64,000 nt of DNA from Trogon surrucura (GCA_020746105.1 CM036618.1:106900622-106964621), one strand, 5' to 3'; counted from the stretch's first letter, positions 20,362 through 32,798 are shown. Program-made: numbers and translations. The notes: a model not told the origin generated them from the letters alone.

Positions 20362-21295
20362 CTTTTGAACTTTTGTTTGTTTGTTTTAACTTTTAAACAC
20401 AGCACCTTCTCCTGGGGGAAAGGTGTTGAAGACTTAATTATGATTCTGAGCTCCCAATCATGACGGAGGGGCCTGTATCAAATGCAGTGATTGAGCTTTA
20501 AGTCCGAGTCGGTACTCGAGAGTGGCTCCCAAGTCTATACCTCAATCCTGTGAACAATTAGTCTGTTTTGGGAAGGACAAACTTAGTAAAGTAGAAGTCC
20601 TAGGCTGAAGGCTCCATGGAACACAATGTGGATTGAGCTGCAGGACAACGAGCCATAAACACTCTTAACAGGAAAACAACCAACCAAACAGAAAAAAAAC
20701 CCCAAGCTAAGCCAAACGCATTCAAAAAGGCACCAGAAAACCACATAGCACAAAAAACCACCAAACTCCCCAAACCTGAAACCAAAGCCACGAAACCTCA
20801 GAAGAAACCTAGAAGAACTAGAAAATCGAACAAAAGTCAAGTTCAGCCCTCAGTTTCCATCGCGTTTCATGCGTTACCGTTCTACAGGCATCTGGGTGCT
20901 CAAAGATTAACTGTACTCAGACCACAGACCCATAAAAAGAAAAGGCAGCTCTTTAAGTTTTCGTAGACTAAAGTTCCCTCTGACCTGAAAGGAAAACAGG
21001 CTGAACTGCCAAGGGACCAATGCAGGAACGAGGCACACTCCCTTAACCAAGGGCTGTTCACCAGCTTTCCTGCACTGGCAGCACATTTGCCTTTTCTCCG
21101 GCTCGGATGCAGAGGAGCTGTCATGCCCCTGAACTCACTGGCATTCCCCATGCTGCCCCGGCAGCTCTGGGGAAAGAGGCAGCAAAAACCAAATCTGTTG
21201 GCCACACGCGGCTGAGGAGGAAGAGACAGGGAAGGGCTCAGCCAGAGGGGCAGAGCTGGGAGCCAGCGGAGGCACCGAGATCTCGGCATCACTTA
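20362..21295. other. No gene recognised (unit 1)
   Basis: About 930 bases hold an A-rich AAACC/AACCAA stretch (about 20,675-20,800) and no convincing coding frame. The same sequence lies at 47,022-47,955. Confidence 0.4.
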
Positions 21296-21683
21296 GAATC
21301 ACAGAATCATAGAATGTTCGGGGTTGGAAGGGACCTCTGGAGATCATCCAGCCCAACGCCCCTGCCAGAGCAGGATCCCCTAGGGCAGGCCACGCAGGAA
21401 CGTATCCAGGTGGGTTTTGAAAGTCTCCAGAGAAGGAGACTCCACAACCTCTCTGGGCAGCCTGTGCCAGGGCTCCGTCACCCTCACAGTAAAGAAATTT
21501 CTCCTCATGTTGAGGTGGAACTTCCTATGTCCTAACTTAAACCCATTATTCCTTGTTCTATTACCAGGCACCACTGAGAAGAGATTGTCCCCTTCCCCGT
21601 GACACCCACCCCTCAGATATTTGTATACGTTAATAAGGTCCCCTCTCAGCTGTCTCCTTTCAAGACTAAACAGCCCCAGTTTG

Positions 21684-23287
21684 TGGATGCCCTACATTTT
21701 ACAGTTAGCTGTGCTGGCAGCACTCAGTTGCAGAATTCAGACTTTCATCCTTGAGCTCTTTCTAAACAAGTACATAACTCTTGCTTGCTAATAATGAAAA
21801 GAGACCGTGACCAGCCAAGTACCGCTCATGTTGGGAGTTTGCTCATGAGAATGGTCAGATAAGATGTGCATGAGAATGAATGGGAGGGTACGATCAGAAC
21901 AGACTTGGGAAAGTCCGTTCTCCCTGTATGATAAGAGAGTGATTGAAGGAGTACTGAGCAAGTAGCAATCCTGGATGCGTAATCTGGTCTCCTGTTTGTA
22001 ACCCATAAATACTGCTTCTTGCTAAGAAACTTTGTCTTAGCTTCTCTCACGAGCTGAGTCCGTGCCTTTCAGCCCGCAGCAAATGGTGCCCAACATGGGG
22101 CTCGACAAATAAACCACTCTGCCGAAAACGGCTCCCAGACAGAAGCTGGACAGATAAACGACTCAGCCAAAGACAGCACCCAAAGAGGGACCTGAGAAAT
22201 TATTCCGCAGCAAACAGTATCCAAACAGGGACCTGACAAACTTCAGCTCCCGAACAGAAGTTCAACAAGTCAAATACTCCGGCGGTGGCTCCGTGGTCAA
22301 ACAGATTAAAGCAGAAAACAGACAAAAGAGACGGTGTGCACACCTTTCTCAGAGGCCTTGGGTAAACCTCACGACCCCGTAATCATGGGGCAGTCTAGCT
22401 CCAAAGAGCACAAGCTCTGTGCCAAAGTATTACAGCGTTTATTACGCGAACAGGGATTTAAAGTACCGATTTCTTGGGTACTGCAATCGCTTCTATGGGG
22501 TAAGGAATATTGTAAATGGTTTCCTAATTCAGGCTCTTATGATACAAAATTGTAGGCAAAGGTTGGTGAGGAATTACAGATGAAGAAAGATTTACAGTTT
22601 AAGATACCAGGTGAGTTAGTTGTTACGTGGCAGACAGTTTACACTGCTTTAACTGGATTACAGCCTGCCGAGGAACTCCTGCAAGCGGCAGGAACAACTG
22701 CTTCTGCTGAACCCCTAATTTGCATCGATCAGGACATGGCACAGCATGTTTCTGATAAAGTGTCTGTGGATTCATGTGATCCTGATACTACTGATCCTGA
22801 AAAGGAGTCAGACTTATATCCATCTATGAAGTCTATTAAAACTGTAGCAGCGGAATCTGTAACAGCAGAAGAACCTCTGAAAAATAAATCACAGCTGCCC
22901 TCTCCTATCAGTATTTCAAATCCACCTGCAACAATTGCTCGAGCAGCACTACCAAACTCTGCAGGGGCAGAGCCATCCTTAAAAGAATTTTTAGAGCGTC
23001 CTTTGATATCTGTGTCGGCACCTCCCTATAAACCTGCTGTTGAGAGAGTAAAGGAGGAAGCTATTAAGAAAGGTGATTTTGCTATGTGGATGGCGTGTCT
23101 TGTGCTATATCAGCCAAACCGACCTCCTGAATATCGGCAATTCACATATGAGATTGTTAAAGAAGTACAGAAGGCCATAAAAGAATATGGGCTGCAGAAT
23201 AATTATACCATGAATTTGTTGCAAACAATTGGAGAATCTCATTCTATGACACCATATGACTGGAAACCTCTGATGAGATTGGTGTAG
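21684..23287 (+). mobile_element. Truncated betaretrovirus-like ERV: 5' LTR and partial gag (unit 1)
   Basis: The LTR runs from about 21,684 (TGTGGATG) to 22,081 (GCAGCA). A PBS TGGTGCCCAACATGGGGC lies at 22084-22101, close to the Lys-1,2 tRNA type used by betaretroviruses. A gag-like frame follows and stops inside the capsid at 23,287, where CR1 begins. No pol, env or 3' LTR is present. Confidence 0.75.
22384..23287 (+). pseudogene. Partial betaretrovirus-like gag (unit 1)
   Basis: It starts MGQSSSKEHKL, with Gly at position 2 as in a myristoylated matrix protein. A TAG at 22552-22554 interrupts the frame, which resumes and is open from 22,580 to 23,287. It includes a VSAPPYKP late-domain-like motif and a capsid start with MTPYDWKPL, a betaretroviral signature. 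The capsid C-terminus and nucleocapsid are missing. It is a remnant. Confidence 0.72.
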
Positions 23288-24360
23288 TCCTTCCAGCAAG
23301 TATCTGGGTAGTTGAAATCCCCCATGAGAACGAGGGCCTGTGACTGAGAGGCTGCTGACAGCTGCCTGTCAAAGGCCTCATCCACTTTCTCCTCCTGATC
23401 AGGTGGTCTGTAATAGCCATCCACCACAGTATCACCTGTGCTAACCTGCCCCTTCACTCTCACCCACAAACTCTCGACCTGCTCCTCATCCGCCCCTGGA
23501 TAGGTCTTGATACATTCCAGTTGCTCTCTCAGGTAAAGAGCAGCTCCACCACCTCACCTTGTTGGCCTGTCTCTCCTAAGAAGGACGTAGCCATCAAGGC
23601 CCACATGCCAGTTATGCGAGTTGTCCCACCACGCCTCTGTAATCGCAATGAGATCGTAGCTTTCCAACTGTACGCAGAGTTCTAATTTCCCCTGCTTATT
23701 CCTCATGCTTCTTGCATTGGTATACAGACACTTAAGAGACTTAATTGAGAAGCGTCTCTTACTGTTGCTTGTGCCATCCATGTTGGGAGCGGATGCACAT
23801 GAGCAGGGTCATTGTTTTGACACCTAACCCTGGGATACATCCCCCTGGCTCATCTGTAGCGAGCCAGGTTTTATCCCCTTGCCCCTTGCAACCTAGTTTA
23901 AAGCCCTATTGATTAATCGTGCCAGCTCACCAGCAAGAATTCTCCTCTGTCTCTGAGGCAGCCCCACTCCATCTGTATCTGTCATGCCTGGTGCTGTGTA
24001 AACTTCCTCATGGCCATAAAACCCCAAATGATGCTGGTGGGAGCAGTCTTGAAGCCATGTCCTAAGTGCACGTACAGAAAAGTAGCTTGAAGACAAGTAG
24101 TCCTTGTCTTCACTCTCAGGGGAGAGCTTGGGCTGGCTGCACAGAGATACTACAAAAACCAGCAAGAGCAGCTGTTCTGCTCCAAATACATCAACTACAG
24201 CAGTGACGTGACCAGCCGGGGGCCTCCGAGAAAGAAAAGATTGTCTCCACGTTGCTGAGACGCTCAGTTCGGAACCCTGAGGCTTAGCACAACAAACTTC
24301 TGCTCTAGGAGGTAACCAAGAGGCGGGGACAATGGAAGTAGAAGTGCAGACCAGCACCTA

Positions 24361-24640
24361 GTCGCAATATTCCCCCGCCGATGACGGACCTGCAGGCCGC
24401 CGCTGGACTCCGTGGTAGTATTGATTTCTTTGTATTATTCTTTTGCCTTTCTCTTTCTCCCTGCCCCCCCTACTCCTTTCTCTCTCTCTCTCCCTGCACT
24501 TGAAGAACTAATACTCCAAAGAAAACACAACATTGACCTCGTTTGTGTCTTTGTCTCACCTCTGGGATCACTGTAGCTCAGCTACAGTGCAATTCAGGAC
24601 GAGACATTTAATTGGTAACAAGGAGGGGATCCTTCAGGTG
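24361..24640. other. Possible LTR 3' end (unit 1)
   Basis: A pyrimidine-rich stretch with (TC)n near 24,480 is followed by CAGGACGAGACA and then TTGGTAACAAGGAGG, which recalls an LTR end plus primer site. No partner LTR or internal region follows. This is weak. Confidence 0.2.
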
Positions 24641-27600
24641 AAAGTGGTGTGTTTCCCCTCCGTTTGGTTTCCTTCGAGGTGTTTGACATGGAGTTGTTGG
24701 AAACTGTTTTAAGTGGCACCTCCTTGGGACGCTAGGGCAATTCCTGGTTTGTGAGTTTTCTTTAAGCGCTTTGAAACTGTTTTAATGAATGTTGTTTTGC
24801 TGGTGAGGAGGAAAATGGAATGAAGGGCCCTGTGTAGATCCTTTCTGCAGGAAGAAGCAGTAGCAGCTGCACAGGGTGCAAGGGTGTGCAAACGGAGGAC
24901 GGACAGAACGAAGGACGGATAGTCCTGGTGAAGGGAAAGTTTACGAGCCCCTCTCAGACAGGCAGTAGAAGGGTTTGGGACCAGTTGGGGTGAAGGGGCT
25001 GTTTTCGGTACCAAATTGAAAGGCTTGGAAAGATAGACCAGGCATATGTAGGGAAGACCCTGGCTGGCTAGTGAAGGCTAGGGAAGGGCTGGAATGCAGT
25101 ATCTCGGTTGATTAGGAGAGCATGTAAAGTTTAGAGTAACAAGAAGGAAAGTGAAAAGGGTCTTTCAGGTAGCTGAGTCGTTCCATTAACTTTCATCTGT
25201 TTTGGGAAGAAATGGAGGAGTTCCTTCCCAGATTGAATCTCTGAGCTCTTGAGATGAGTGAAATGCTGACAAGTTGCTTTTCACGTTTCTGAGTCCTGCT
25301 TAGCAGTGGTTTTAGCATGTGATAGGGCAACCAGACTTGATCCTGAGATAATGCTGTCAAATATTAGGCAGTGAAGGACAAGGACTGATGCTGGTTTAGG
25401 ATGCTGTCTTAGGAACCTGTCCTCATTACGACCTTCACACCGCCATGCCTAATACATTGAGCCTCTTTAGACAGTTCTGCTCTTTCTAGAAGCGTTCTTG
25501 CTCTGTTCAGGAGTCCGCTCCATGCACAGACAATTGAAGCACAGCCATCCACCAGCTGTAGTGAATGTATCCCTATTAGACATTTTACTTGAGTGCTCCA
25601 AGCTGCCTCTCATTTCTGACGGTGTAGTTCAGCCTTTCCAGGAAAGCCTGACAATAGATATTTTTATCTGGATAGAAAACTACCTTGTGCTACAGTGATT
25701 TTTTTTTTTTTCCCTGCTGTGGTCTGTCACAGGGCTGAGGACGAATAATCCTACTGACCAGGTAATCCCTCTGAAAGCGATACCAGACCTGGGCAGAGAT
25801 GTTTCATGCAGCAGGTTCTCCCTCTGGTCCCTGATATTTGCAGGTAGCTTTTTGACATCTGCTATGGTTGGGCTTGCTGAGTGCTAAGACGTCTCCCCTC
25901 TGAACATGGCAGGAGCAGCTTCACTGACCTGGAAAACGACGACTGCTTCTTCTTTCCCACTTGGAAGGTTAACCTTGAACTTGCCGTGCCTGTCACCAGC
26001 AGCTAAGCCTCACTGGCAGGTTGGTAACGTGAGTCACAGTGCTATGATCTTAGTGCTGAGCCTGCTTGATGCCTATGGCTACACAGAAACTGCAAAAGTT
26101 CTCCCATCTGTGATCACAGGTGTCCTTAGGTCACTACCTAAAGAATGGCAGCATTCTGAGCTTGATTTCCCAGCCGTAGCCTCACACGTCCTCTCTGCAG
26201 TGAGCTTAATAAATCTCTAGGCAATACATCAGTGTGGGCTTTGTGAGGATAAACCAGGCTGTTCCTACAGGATGGCCTTCAGGATCATGGGCAAAGTACA
26301 GAAGAGTCAGCTACTCTGTGAGTACTGGAGAATCCTGCCAGAAAGGGCTGTGCTGGTTTTAAAATACAGCCCAACTGACCCCCACTGAAGGCAACCAAAG
26401 TTTTGGTTGCACAAGAAATACAGATATACGCCTTTGTCTTGACATGCTCCTTCTCCACATAGTTCTCTATGAGCAAAATCTGAAGAATAGGAGAGGATTT
26501 CATAACCATATTGACTGTATCAGTCCTGCAAGAGCTGCCTTCCTGTTTTGTCCAATTAACTTGAATGTATTATGTCTGTCTTTCCCATAATGAGTTTCAC
26601 TCAGAACCTGGTGGTCCCTAGACAAGTGGTCACGTTAAAGTCATTAAGTCTGACTTCCTGACTAAAAGATGTCACCCTGCTATTGTGGATAGGGCTTAAT
26701 CATTTGTATATGGTTAAAGTTTACCCTTCAAAAAGAAACACTGTCCTGATTTGTCAACATGAAAACTCAGACAATCTCCACTCACCTTAGTTGCTGCTCC
26801 TGAAATTACTGGCTCTTCCAGCTACAAATCTGTGTCTTTACCTCTAATTTGTCTGGCTTCATCTTCCAAACATCAGTTCATGTTATGACTTTCTCCACTG
26901 GTGTAAAGGGCTTGTAAGTACCAGACGTTTTCTCCACATGGAAGCACTTGTTTGGTATAATCACCTTACTGTGATATAAGTAGGACTGGATTTCAGCTTT
27001 GTTTCAGAATAATACATGACATTAAAAGACATGTAGTTCAGTAAGCAGTGAAGGTAATGAAGTTTTGGGTTTTTTTGCTCCAGGTTTGTATCTAATAGTT
27101 AGATCCTCAGGTATCTCAAGAGCACACGTTAGTGAAAGGTTTTCCCAGCAGCGAACCCATTCATCATCATCATCATTGTCATCCATGTGGATTCCCTGGT
27201 CTAATAATACAGTTGAGCACTTCACGATTTTTTTTTTCCCCTCTCTGCTGAGTTATTTTCTTGGAACCTGAAGGAGGGGAGGGGATATAGAGGCTGAAAG
27301 AAATACATAGGTGGTATGACCAGTTAAGTTCCTTTTCCATAGGGAACCAGTCAAAAATCAGTCTACGCAAAGTGAACAATGATTTTAAAACCTTTGCAGT
27401 GCAAAATGCCACTCCAGATGGTTGCATTTGAATTGTCTTGTTTTCAAAATCTTCTGTTATTGTCATTGGGAAACCCATGTACCAGGACCCCCACTAAGGC
27501 AACGGCTGTTACAGTTACAGTTACAGAGCAGCTCCAAAATCCACATCTTTCCTGTTGGAAATCAGGCAGCCAGTTTCTCGTCATTTGAGTTTAGGGACAC

Positions 27601-28354
27601 CCGGGAGTTCTGTACCCTATGGTACCAGAAAATTTGTCTTCTGCCAAAACTTTCTGTCTCCCCATCCTCTGTTCCCACCCCATGGCTTTTTTTTTTCCCC
27701 TCACAGCCAATTGCATCAGCTATAACTGATACTTCTGGCACAGGAATTTATTCATCTCCTCAGAGCAAAGGATTTTGACGAGTTTTCTGTGTGTTTCTAC
27801 AGGGGGCTACAGTATGTCACGTACTTGTACTGTCAAGAGTCCCAACAGTGAGAGGTACCAACCGTTAAAACACTGCTACAACTGTTTATGGATCTTGCTT
27901 CATGGCAAATACTGTCTCTAACCCATCTATCTAATGCACTCTTCACCTTTAACATTACAAAATCTGACTGTGTGTTGTGGGCAGTGCCCAAATAAGAGTA
28001 GGATCTGCAATTTGAGGTCAGTATGGGATGCAAACCAATTCCTTCAGTATCTGCTGCCAAAACAACCAGCCACCTGAAGCAGGAGGTACTCTGTTTGTAA
28101 TAGATAACTAAAGTTCTCTCTTCTCTATTTGCTACTAAATAAACAAAAGGTAGGACTGATGAGGACTAATCTGCCTTTGTCTACATAGAATAGGAGTAGG
28201 TGCTGGCACTGTGTCTCCGGTGGCAGTCGGTTTTAAACACTTGGTCAGCGGGTGCATGCTTCGGCCAAAGGAAGCGTAGTGTGAATGAAGCTGGAGAGGG
28301 CTTGGCCGTCCTCCAAGCTTAAAAGCTGAGTTACCAAGACTTTGCAGAACCTTT
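24641..28354. other. 3.7 kb without recognised features (unit 1)
   Basis: It is moderately AT-rich with no retroelement I recognise. A short ATC run (27,160-27,175) and T-runs occur. A minus-strand open frame at 27,022-27,478 is broken by a 1-bp T-run difference; the same frame is a single 151-codon ORF in unit 2. It has an acidic patch from the ATC repeat and no known motif, so I do not call it a gene. Confidence 0.4.
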
Positions 28355-28940
28355 AGTGGCCAGCAGGTCGAGAGAGGTGATTCTCCCCTTTTACTCTGCT
28401 CCTGTGAGACCCCATCTGAAATACTGCGTCCGTTTCTGGTGTCTCCACCGTAAGAGGGATGCGGATCTGTTGGAACAAGCTCAGAGGAGGACCACAAAGA
28501 TGATCCAGGGGCTGGAGCACCTCTGCTACAGGGATAGGCTGAGGGAGCTGCGATTGTTCAGCCTGAAGAAGAGAAGACTCGGCAGGCACCTTGTAGCTGC
28601 CTTCCAATACCTGAAGGGAACCTGCAGGAAGGCTGGAGGAGGGACTTTTTACAAAAGTGTCCACTGACAGAACAAGGGGAAATGGATTTAAGTTAAAGGA
28701 AAGTTCAGATTTAGATTGGATCTTAGGAAAAAAATCTTCAGTATGCAGGTGGCAAGACTCTGGAATAAATTGTCCAGAGAAGTTGTGGATGCCACCTCCC
28801 TTGAGGTGTTCAAGGCCAGGCTGGATGAGGCCTTGAGTAACCTGCTCCAGTTAAGGGCACCCCTGGCCACGGCAAGGAGGTTGGATTAGATGGTCTCTAA
28901 GGTCCCTTCCAACATAAGACATGCTGTGTTTCTGCGAAAT
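28355..28940 (+). mobile_element. CR1 3' fragment, plus strand (unit 1)
   Basis: The CR1 C-terminal blocks [31 protein letters not shown] and [12 protein letters not shown] are followed by the CR1 3' UTR and a tail ending near AAGGTCCCTTCCAACATAAGA. It is 5' truncated, as usual for LINEs. Confidence 0.88.
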
Positions 28941-29660
28941 AATGTCTGACCTGTAATGAAAATATCTGTGACATGGTGCATGCAGATCTGGTGATGGCTG
29001 TGTTTGAAAACAGTTCTCCCAAGATGTCTGAAGGGACTGAATTATATAATATATATATATTATATATATATATATATATATATCTGATTTGTGACTATCT
29101 GTTCCACGATAAGAAACCCTAATATTGTTGCTTTTTAAAAAATTAGGCAGCTCCAATCAGCAAAATATTGGTTGTCATGCTGGAATTCTTGCTTAGACAC
29201 AATTCAAATTCTTCAGATTTTGATTAATTTATGATTTAAGGATACTCAGGAATTTCACTTTTGAAGTTCCTACTCACCTCAACAAAATCAGTCTCTTAGT
29301 TTAAGTAACAGTCTTACAGATCAATTCAAGCACTTTCTGTTCTTAAAGCTGTAAATGAACACTATTTTGAAAATGAGAATATATATGAAAACTCATATAG
29401 TAGATAGTGCTGTTAGTTTCATTACAAGAAACAGAGCTCAGTAATTATATACTTTCAAAATGTCCAGCCATCTATTGTATTTAAATATTCCTTTGGAGAA
29501 CATAAGGAATGGAGTTAGTGGAATTCATGTGCTCCTCTTTCTGGCTGCAAAGAAGTGCATTTTCTACTCTCCTCAGTCTCCTCCTCATTAATTCCCATGC
29601 CGTCAGCTTTTGGGGTTTTTTTTCAGTACTTTAGGCAAAAAACTTAACTTGCTGCTGAAT
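28941..29660. other. No gene; contains an AT microsatellite (unit 1)
   Basis: A (TA)n tract runs from about 29,041 to 29,083. The rest is AT-rich with nothing recognised. Confidence 0.5.
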
Positions 29661-30839
29661 TTATTTCACATGGCTTTGTGTTTTCCTCTTTTTAGTGGTT
29701 TGTAATACAAAACCATAAAGGTACAGCTGCAGCAACAAACTCCCTTCTTGAAGCTTGCCTGCTGCACGCATCACTTTTGGAGTCCAATTCGGCTTTGGAT
29801 CCCAACATTCCAAAAACTGAAAAGTAGCATCGTCAGATCCTCGGTATGCCCGACTCCAAAACCCTAAGGGTCGGCCTTGGGTCTCCCCTGGTGCCCTCTG
29901 CCAGAGACTCCAGTCAGGGCCGTTCTGCCCAGCTGCAGTGTAGAGCACATTTTGAACATCTTGTCCTGTCCGGACTGGCCCAAGAGATACTGCACGAACA
30001 ATCCCTTGTTTAATCTGCTCAAAGGCTTGTTGCTGTCCAGGGCCCCCTTTAAAATCGTTCTTCTTCTGGGTCACCTGGAAAAGAGGGCTCACAATCTGGC
30101 TGTAACTTGGGATGTGCATCGTCCCAAACCCCCCTGCGCCTAAGAATGCCTCTGTCTCCTTTTTACTAGTTGGTGGAGACATCGCTGCTATCTTCTTAAT
30201 CACATCCATGGGAATCTGGCAGCGTCCATCTTGCCACTTTACTCCCAAAAACTGAATCTCCTGCGCAGGCCCTTTTACCTTACTACGTTTTATGGCACAA
30301 CCGGCTTTCAGAAGGATCTGAATTATCTTCCTCCCTTTCTCAAAAACTGCTGCTGCTGTATTGCCCCATACAATAATGTCATCAATGTACTGCAGGTGTT
30401 CTGGAGCTTCCCCCTGTTCCAGGGCAGTGTGGATTAGTCCGTGGCAAATGGTGGGGCTGTGTTTCCAGCCCTGGGGCAGTCGATGCCAGGCGTACCGGAT
30501 GCCCCTCCAAGTAAAGGCAAACTGTGGCCTGCACTCTGCTGCCAGAGGGATCGAGAAAAACGCATTGGCGATATCAGTGGTGGCGTACCATTTGGCAGCC
30601 TTCGATTCTAGCTCATATTGAAGCTCGAGCATGTCTGGCACGGCAGCACTCAATGGCGGCGTAACTTCATTCAAGCCACGATAATCCGCTGTTAGTCTCC
30701 ATTCCCCGTGAGATTTTCGCACTGGCCATATGGGGCTGTTAAAGGGTGAGCGAGTTTTGCTAATAACCCCTTGGTTCTCCAGCTGACAGATCAGCTTATG
30801 GGTGGGAAGCAGGGAGTCTCGGTTGGTGCGATATAGCAA
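29661..30839 (-). CDS. ERVL-like reverse transcriptase ORF, 392 codons (unit 1)
   Basis: This is the RT and connection part of a class III (ERVL) retrovirus. Blocks in order are ISKTRSPFNSPIWPVRK, WRLTADYRGLNEVTPPL, YATTDIANAFFSIPL, LPQGWKHSPTICHGL, the catalytic YIDDIIVW and EIQFLGVKWQDGR. YIDD rather than YVDD is usual for ERVL. The frame is uninterrupted but has no RNase H, integrase or gag beside it, and the C-terminus is short and degenerate. The same ORF is preserved in unit 2. It is most likely a remnant; the ORF is also young or lucky rather than proven functional. Confidence 0.85.
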   Translation of the reverse strand: MLYRTNRDSLLPTHKLICQLENQGVISKTRSPFNSPIWPVRKSHGEWRLTADYRGLNEVTPPLSAAVPDMLELQYELESKAAKWYATTDIANAFFSIPLAAECRPQFAFTWRGIRYAWHRLPQGWKHSPTICHGLIHTALEQGEAPEHLQYIDDIIVWGNTAAAVFEKGRKIIQILLKAGCAIKRSKVKGPAQEIQFLGVKWQDGRCQIPMDVIKKIAAMSPPTSKKETEAFLGAGGFGTMHIPSYSQIVSPLFQVTQKKNDFKGGPGQQQAFEQIKQGIVRAVSLGPVRTGQDVQNVLYTAAGQNGPDWSLWQRAPGETQGRPLGFWSRAYRGSDDATFQFLECWDPKPNWTPKVMRAAGKLQEGSLLLQLYLYGFVLQTTKKRKTQSHVK

Positions 30840-31510
30840 GAAGCATAGCTACCACCACAGATCCAGCGACGTCTCGCAGGGCCGCCTGTTTTGATTCTGT
30901 GGGGAAGATTCTTCAAAGAATAGCTGTTCACGGTGGCGTTTTATAGTGTTCCCAGAGCCGCTTTGCTTATCCTCCGCCTGTTCAGCGCATGCGCACGAGG
31001 GTCGTCAGGAGCGATCTTCACCCCCCCCCAGCGTCGCCTCTGTCAGTGGGGCATGCATAGGTGTCCGGAGGGCCCCTTTTTGACAGACGTAGGATGACTT
31101 GGCAATTTGTATATCTTTGCGCTTGCACACCGTTGGGCTTTCATGCTTGCAGGGCGGCTGCCTTATCTGCAGTTACATCGGTGAGCTCACACACTGGTGG
31201 GCTTGCAAGACAACAGCTGTATCGGCGGTTGAGCCAGACCCAGAAGTTGTTGTTCAGGACTTCGAGCCCCGTGGCTTATCGGGGCTGGGCCCTGAAGTTG
31301 TCTTTATCAATAGTCAAGTTCTGTGGCTTATCAGGGCTGGGCTCTGAAGTTGTTGTTTTAGCAGAGGTCCAAGCTTGCAACAGCAGCCTTGTAACACAGT
31401 CTCTTCTTCCGCGGGGTCTTTTAGCAAGGATGAAACAAGTATTTCTTCACCGGGCATTTTAGCAAGTTTTAACACCAGCAAGGTTGAGGCAAACGTTCTT
31501 AACACAGTCT
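30840..31510. other. GC-rich flank of the ERVL RT, possibly LTR-derived (unit 1)
   Basis: The minus strand has CTATAAAAC near 30,939 and the palindrome GCGCATGCGC at 30985-30994. A ~60-bp imperfect tandem duplication (GTGGCTTATC-GGGCTGGGC blocks) lies at about 31,236-31,358. It could be an ERVL LTR fused to RT by deletion, but no paired LTR is seen. Confidence 0.3.
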
Positions 31511-32515
31511 CTTACAACCCCAGGATCCCGTTGGCCCTCTTGGCCGCCAGGGCATGTTGCTGTCCCATAGGACTCCAAGGTCTTTCTGAACAGGGCTGCT
31601 TTCCAGCAGGACATCCCTTAATCTGTGCTGGTGCCTGGTGTTATTCCTCCCCAGGTGCAGGACTCTACACTTGTCCTTCCTGAACTTCATGAGGTGGCCT
31701 TCAGAATGAGCCGCTCCACCATCTTCCCAGGGATGGAGGTGAGGCTGACTGGTCTGTAGTTGCCTGGGTCCTCCTTCTTGCCCTTTTTGAAGACTGGAGT
31801 GACATTGGCTTTCTTCCAGTCCTCAGGCACCTCTCCCATACCCCACGGTTTTTCAAAGATGATGCAGACTGGCTCAGCCACAACATCAGCCAACTCTCTC
31901 AGCACACGTGGATGTACCCTGTCGGGGCCCGTGGATTTGTGCGTTTTCAGCTTTTGTAACAGTTCTCTAACCAAATCCTCACTGACCAGCAGAGAATCAT
32001 CGTCACTCCAGTTTTGCTCCCTTACTTCTTCTAGGGACTAGAGTTCCGGAGGGCTGGCCTTAGGAGTAAAGACTGAGGCAAAGAAGGCATTCAGTCATTC
32101 TGCCATCTCTGCATCCCCTGGTATCGCATCTCCCGCCTCATTTAGCGGCGGACCCACTCTTTGCCTACTCTTCCTTTTCTCATTGATCTATTTAAAGAAA
32201 TTTTTCCTGTTTTCTTTCACTTCCCTAGCCAGACTAAATTCCAAGAGAGCCTTGGCCTTTCTTGTTGTTTGTCTACACACTCTGGCTGCATTTCTAGAAT
32301 CCTCCCAATTCACCAGACCCTTTTTCCACTTACTGTCAATTTCCCTCTCCCATTGGAGTTTTTCCAGGAGCTCCTTGCCTAACCATGCAGATCTCCGGCT
32401 TCCTCTACTTGGTTTTCTTTTAGAGGGAATGCATTTATCGTGAGCCTGGGGTAGGCAGAGTTTGAATGTTGAGGAGCTCTCTTGTGCCCCCTTACCTTCC
32501 AGTAGCCTACTCTGC
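31511..32515 (-). mobile_element. CR1 ORF2 fragment with internal deletion (unit 1)
   Basis: The minus strand reads LEGKGAQESSSTFKLCLPQAHDKCIPSKRK, then HKSTGPDRVHPRVLRELAD, VPEDWKKANVTPVFKKG and NYRPVSLTSIPGK. It then jumps to [13 protein letters not shown], so the central RT with the catalytic block is deleted. Confidence 0.87.
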
Positions 32516-32798
32516 TGCGGGTGGCTCGGAGGGACCCTGCTTGCTGCTGGGACCAGCTGCCCCTCTCTGGAGGCCCCTGACTGCAGGGCCTCCCCTGGAC
32601 TCCCTCTCCCACCCACTGGCCTCATCAGCTCCCCCTGGCAAGGGTGCCCAAGTAGCCCCTTTACAGCCACAGCCCCCCTCAGCCTCACTGCCCACACCTG
32701 GGGCTGCCTCTGTCCCAGCTGCAGCCCATGGGGAGCAGGGCCAGTGTTGCAAGTAAAAGGTTGTGTAGGACTGCTTTGGGTTAGTGGCAGCTGAGGGC

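Larger units (their letters stand above)
21296..24360 (-). mobile_element. CR1 LINE interrupted by a truncated ERV (unit 1)
   Basis: The 3' end lies at 21,296-21,683 (GAATCACAGAATCATAG tail and 3' UTR). Endonuclease and ORF1 pieces of the same orientation lie at 23,288-24,360 (GDFNYPDTCWKDYTN, CLYTNARSMRNKQGKLE, ending GLPQRQRRILAGELARL of ORF1). The RT part is missing, and a 1.6-kb ERV remnant lies between. A simple reading is ERV insertion into the CR1 followed by a deletion that removed the rest of both. Confidence 0.82.

Noticed and set aside
24600..24640. Retroviral primer site after an LTR
   Set aside because: TTGGTAACAAGG is suggestive, but there is no internal region or second LTR; kept only as a weak feature.
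27022..27478. Acidic minus-strand ORF (151 codons in unit 2)
   Set aside because: The acidic run comes from an ATC microsatellite, the frame depends on a T-run length, and no motif or splice context supports a gene.
29041..29083. AT-rich tract as a replication origin or scaffold site
   Set aside because: It is a plain (TA)n microsatellite; nothing else supports a function.
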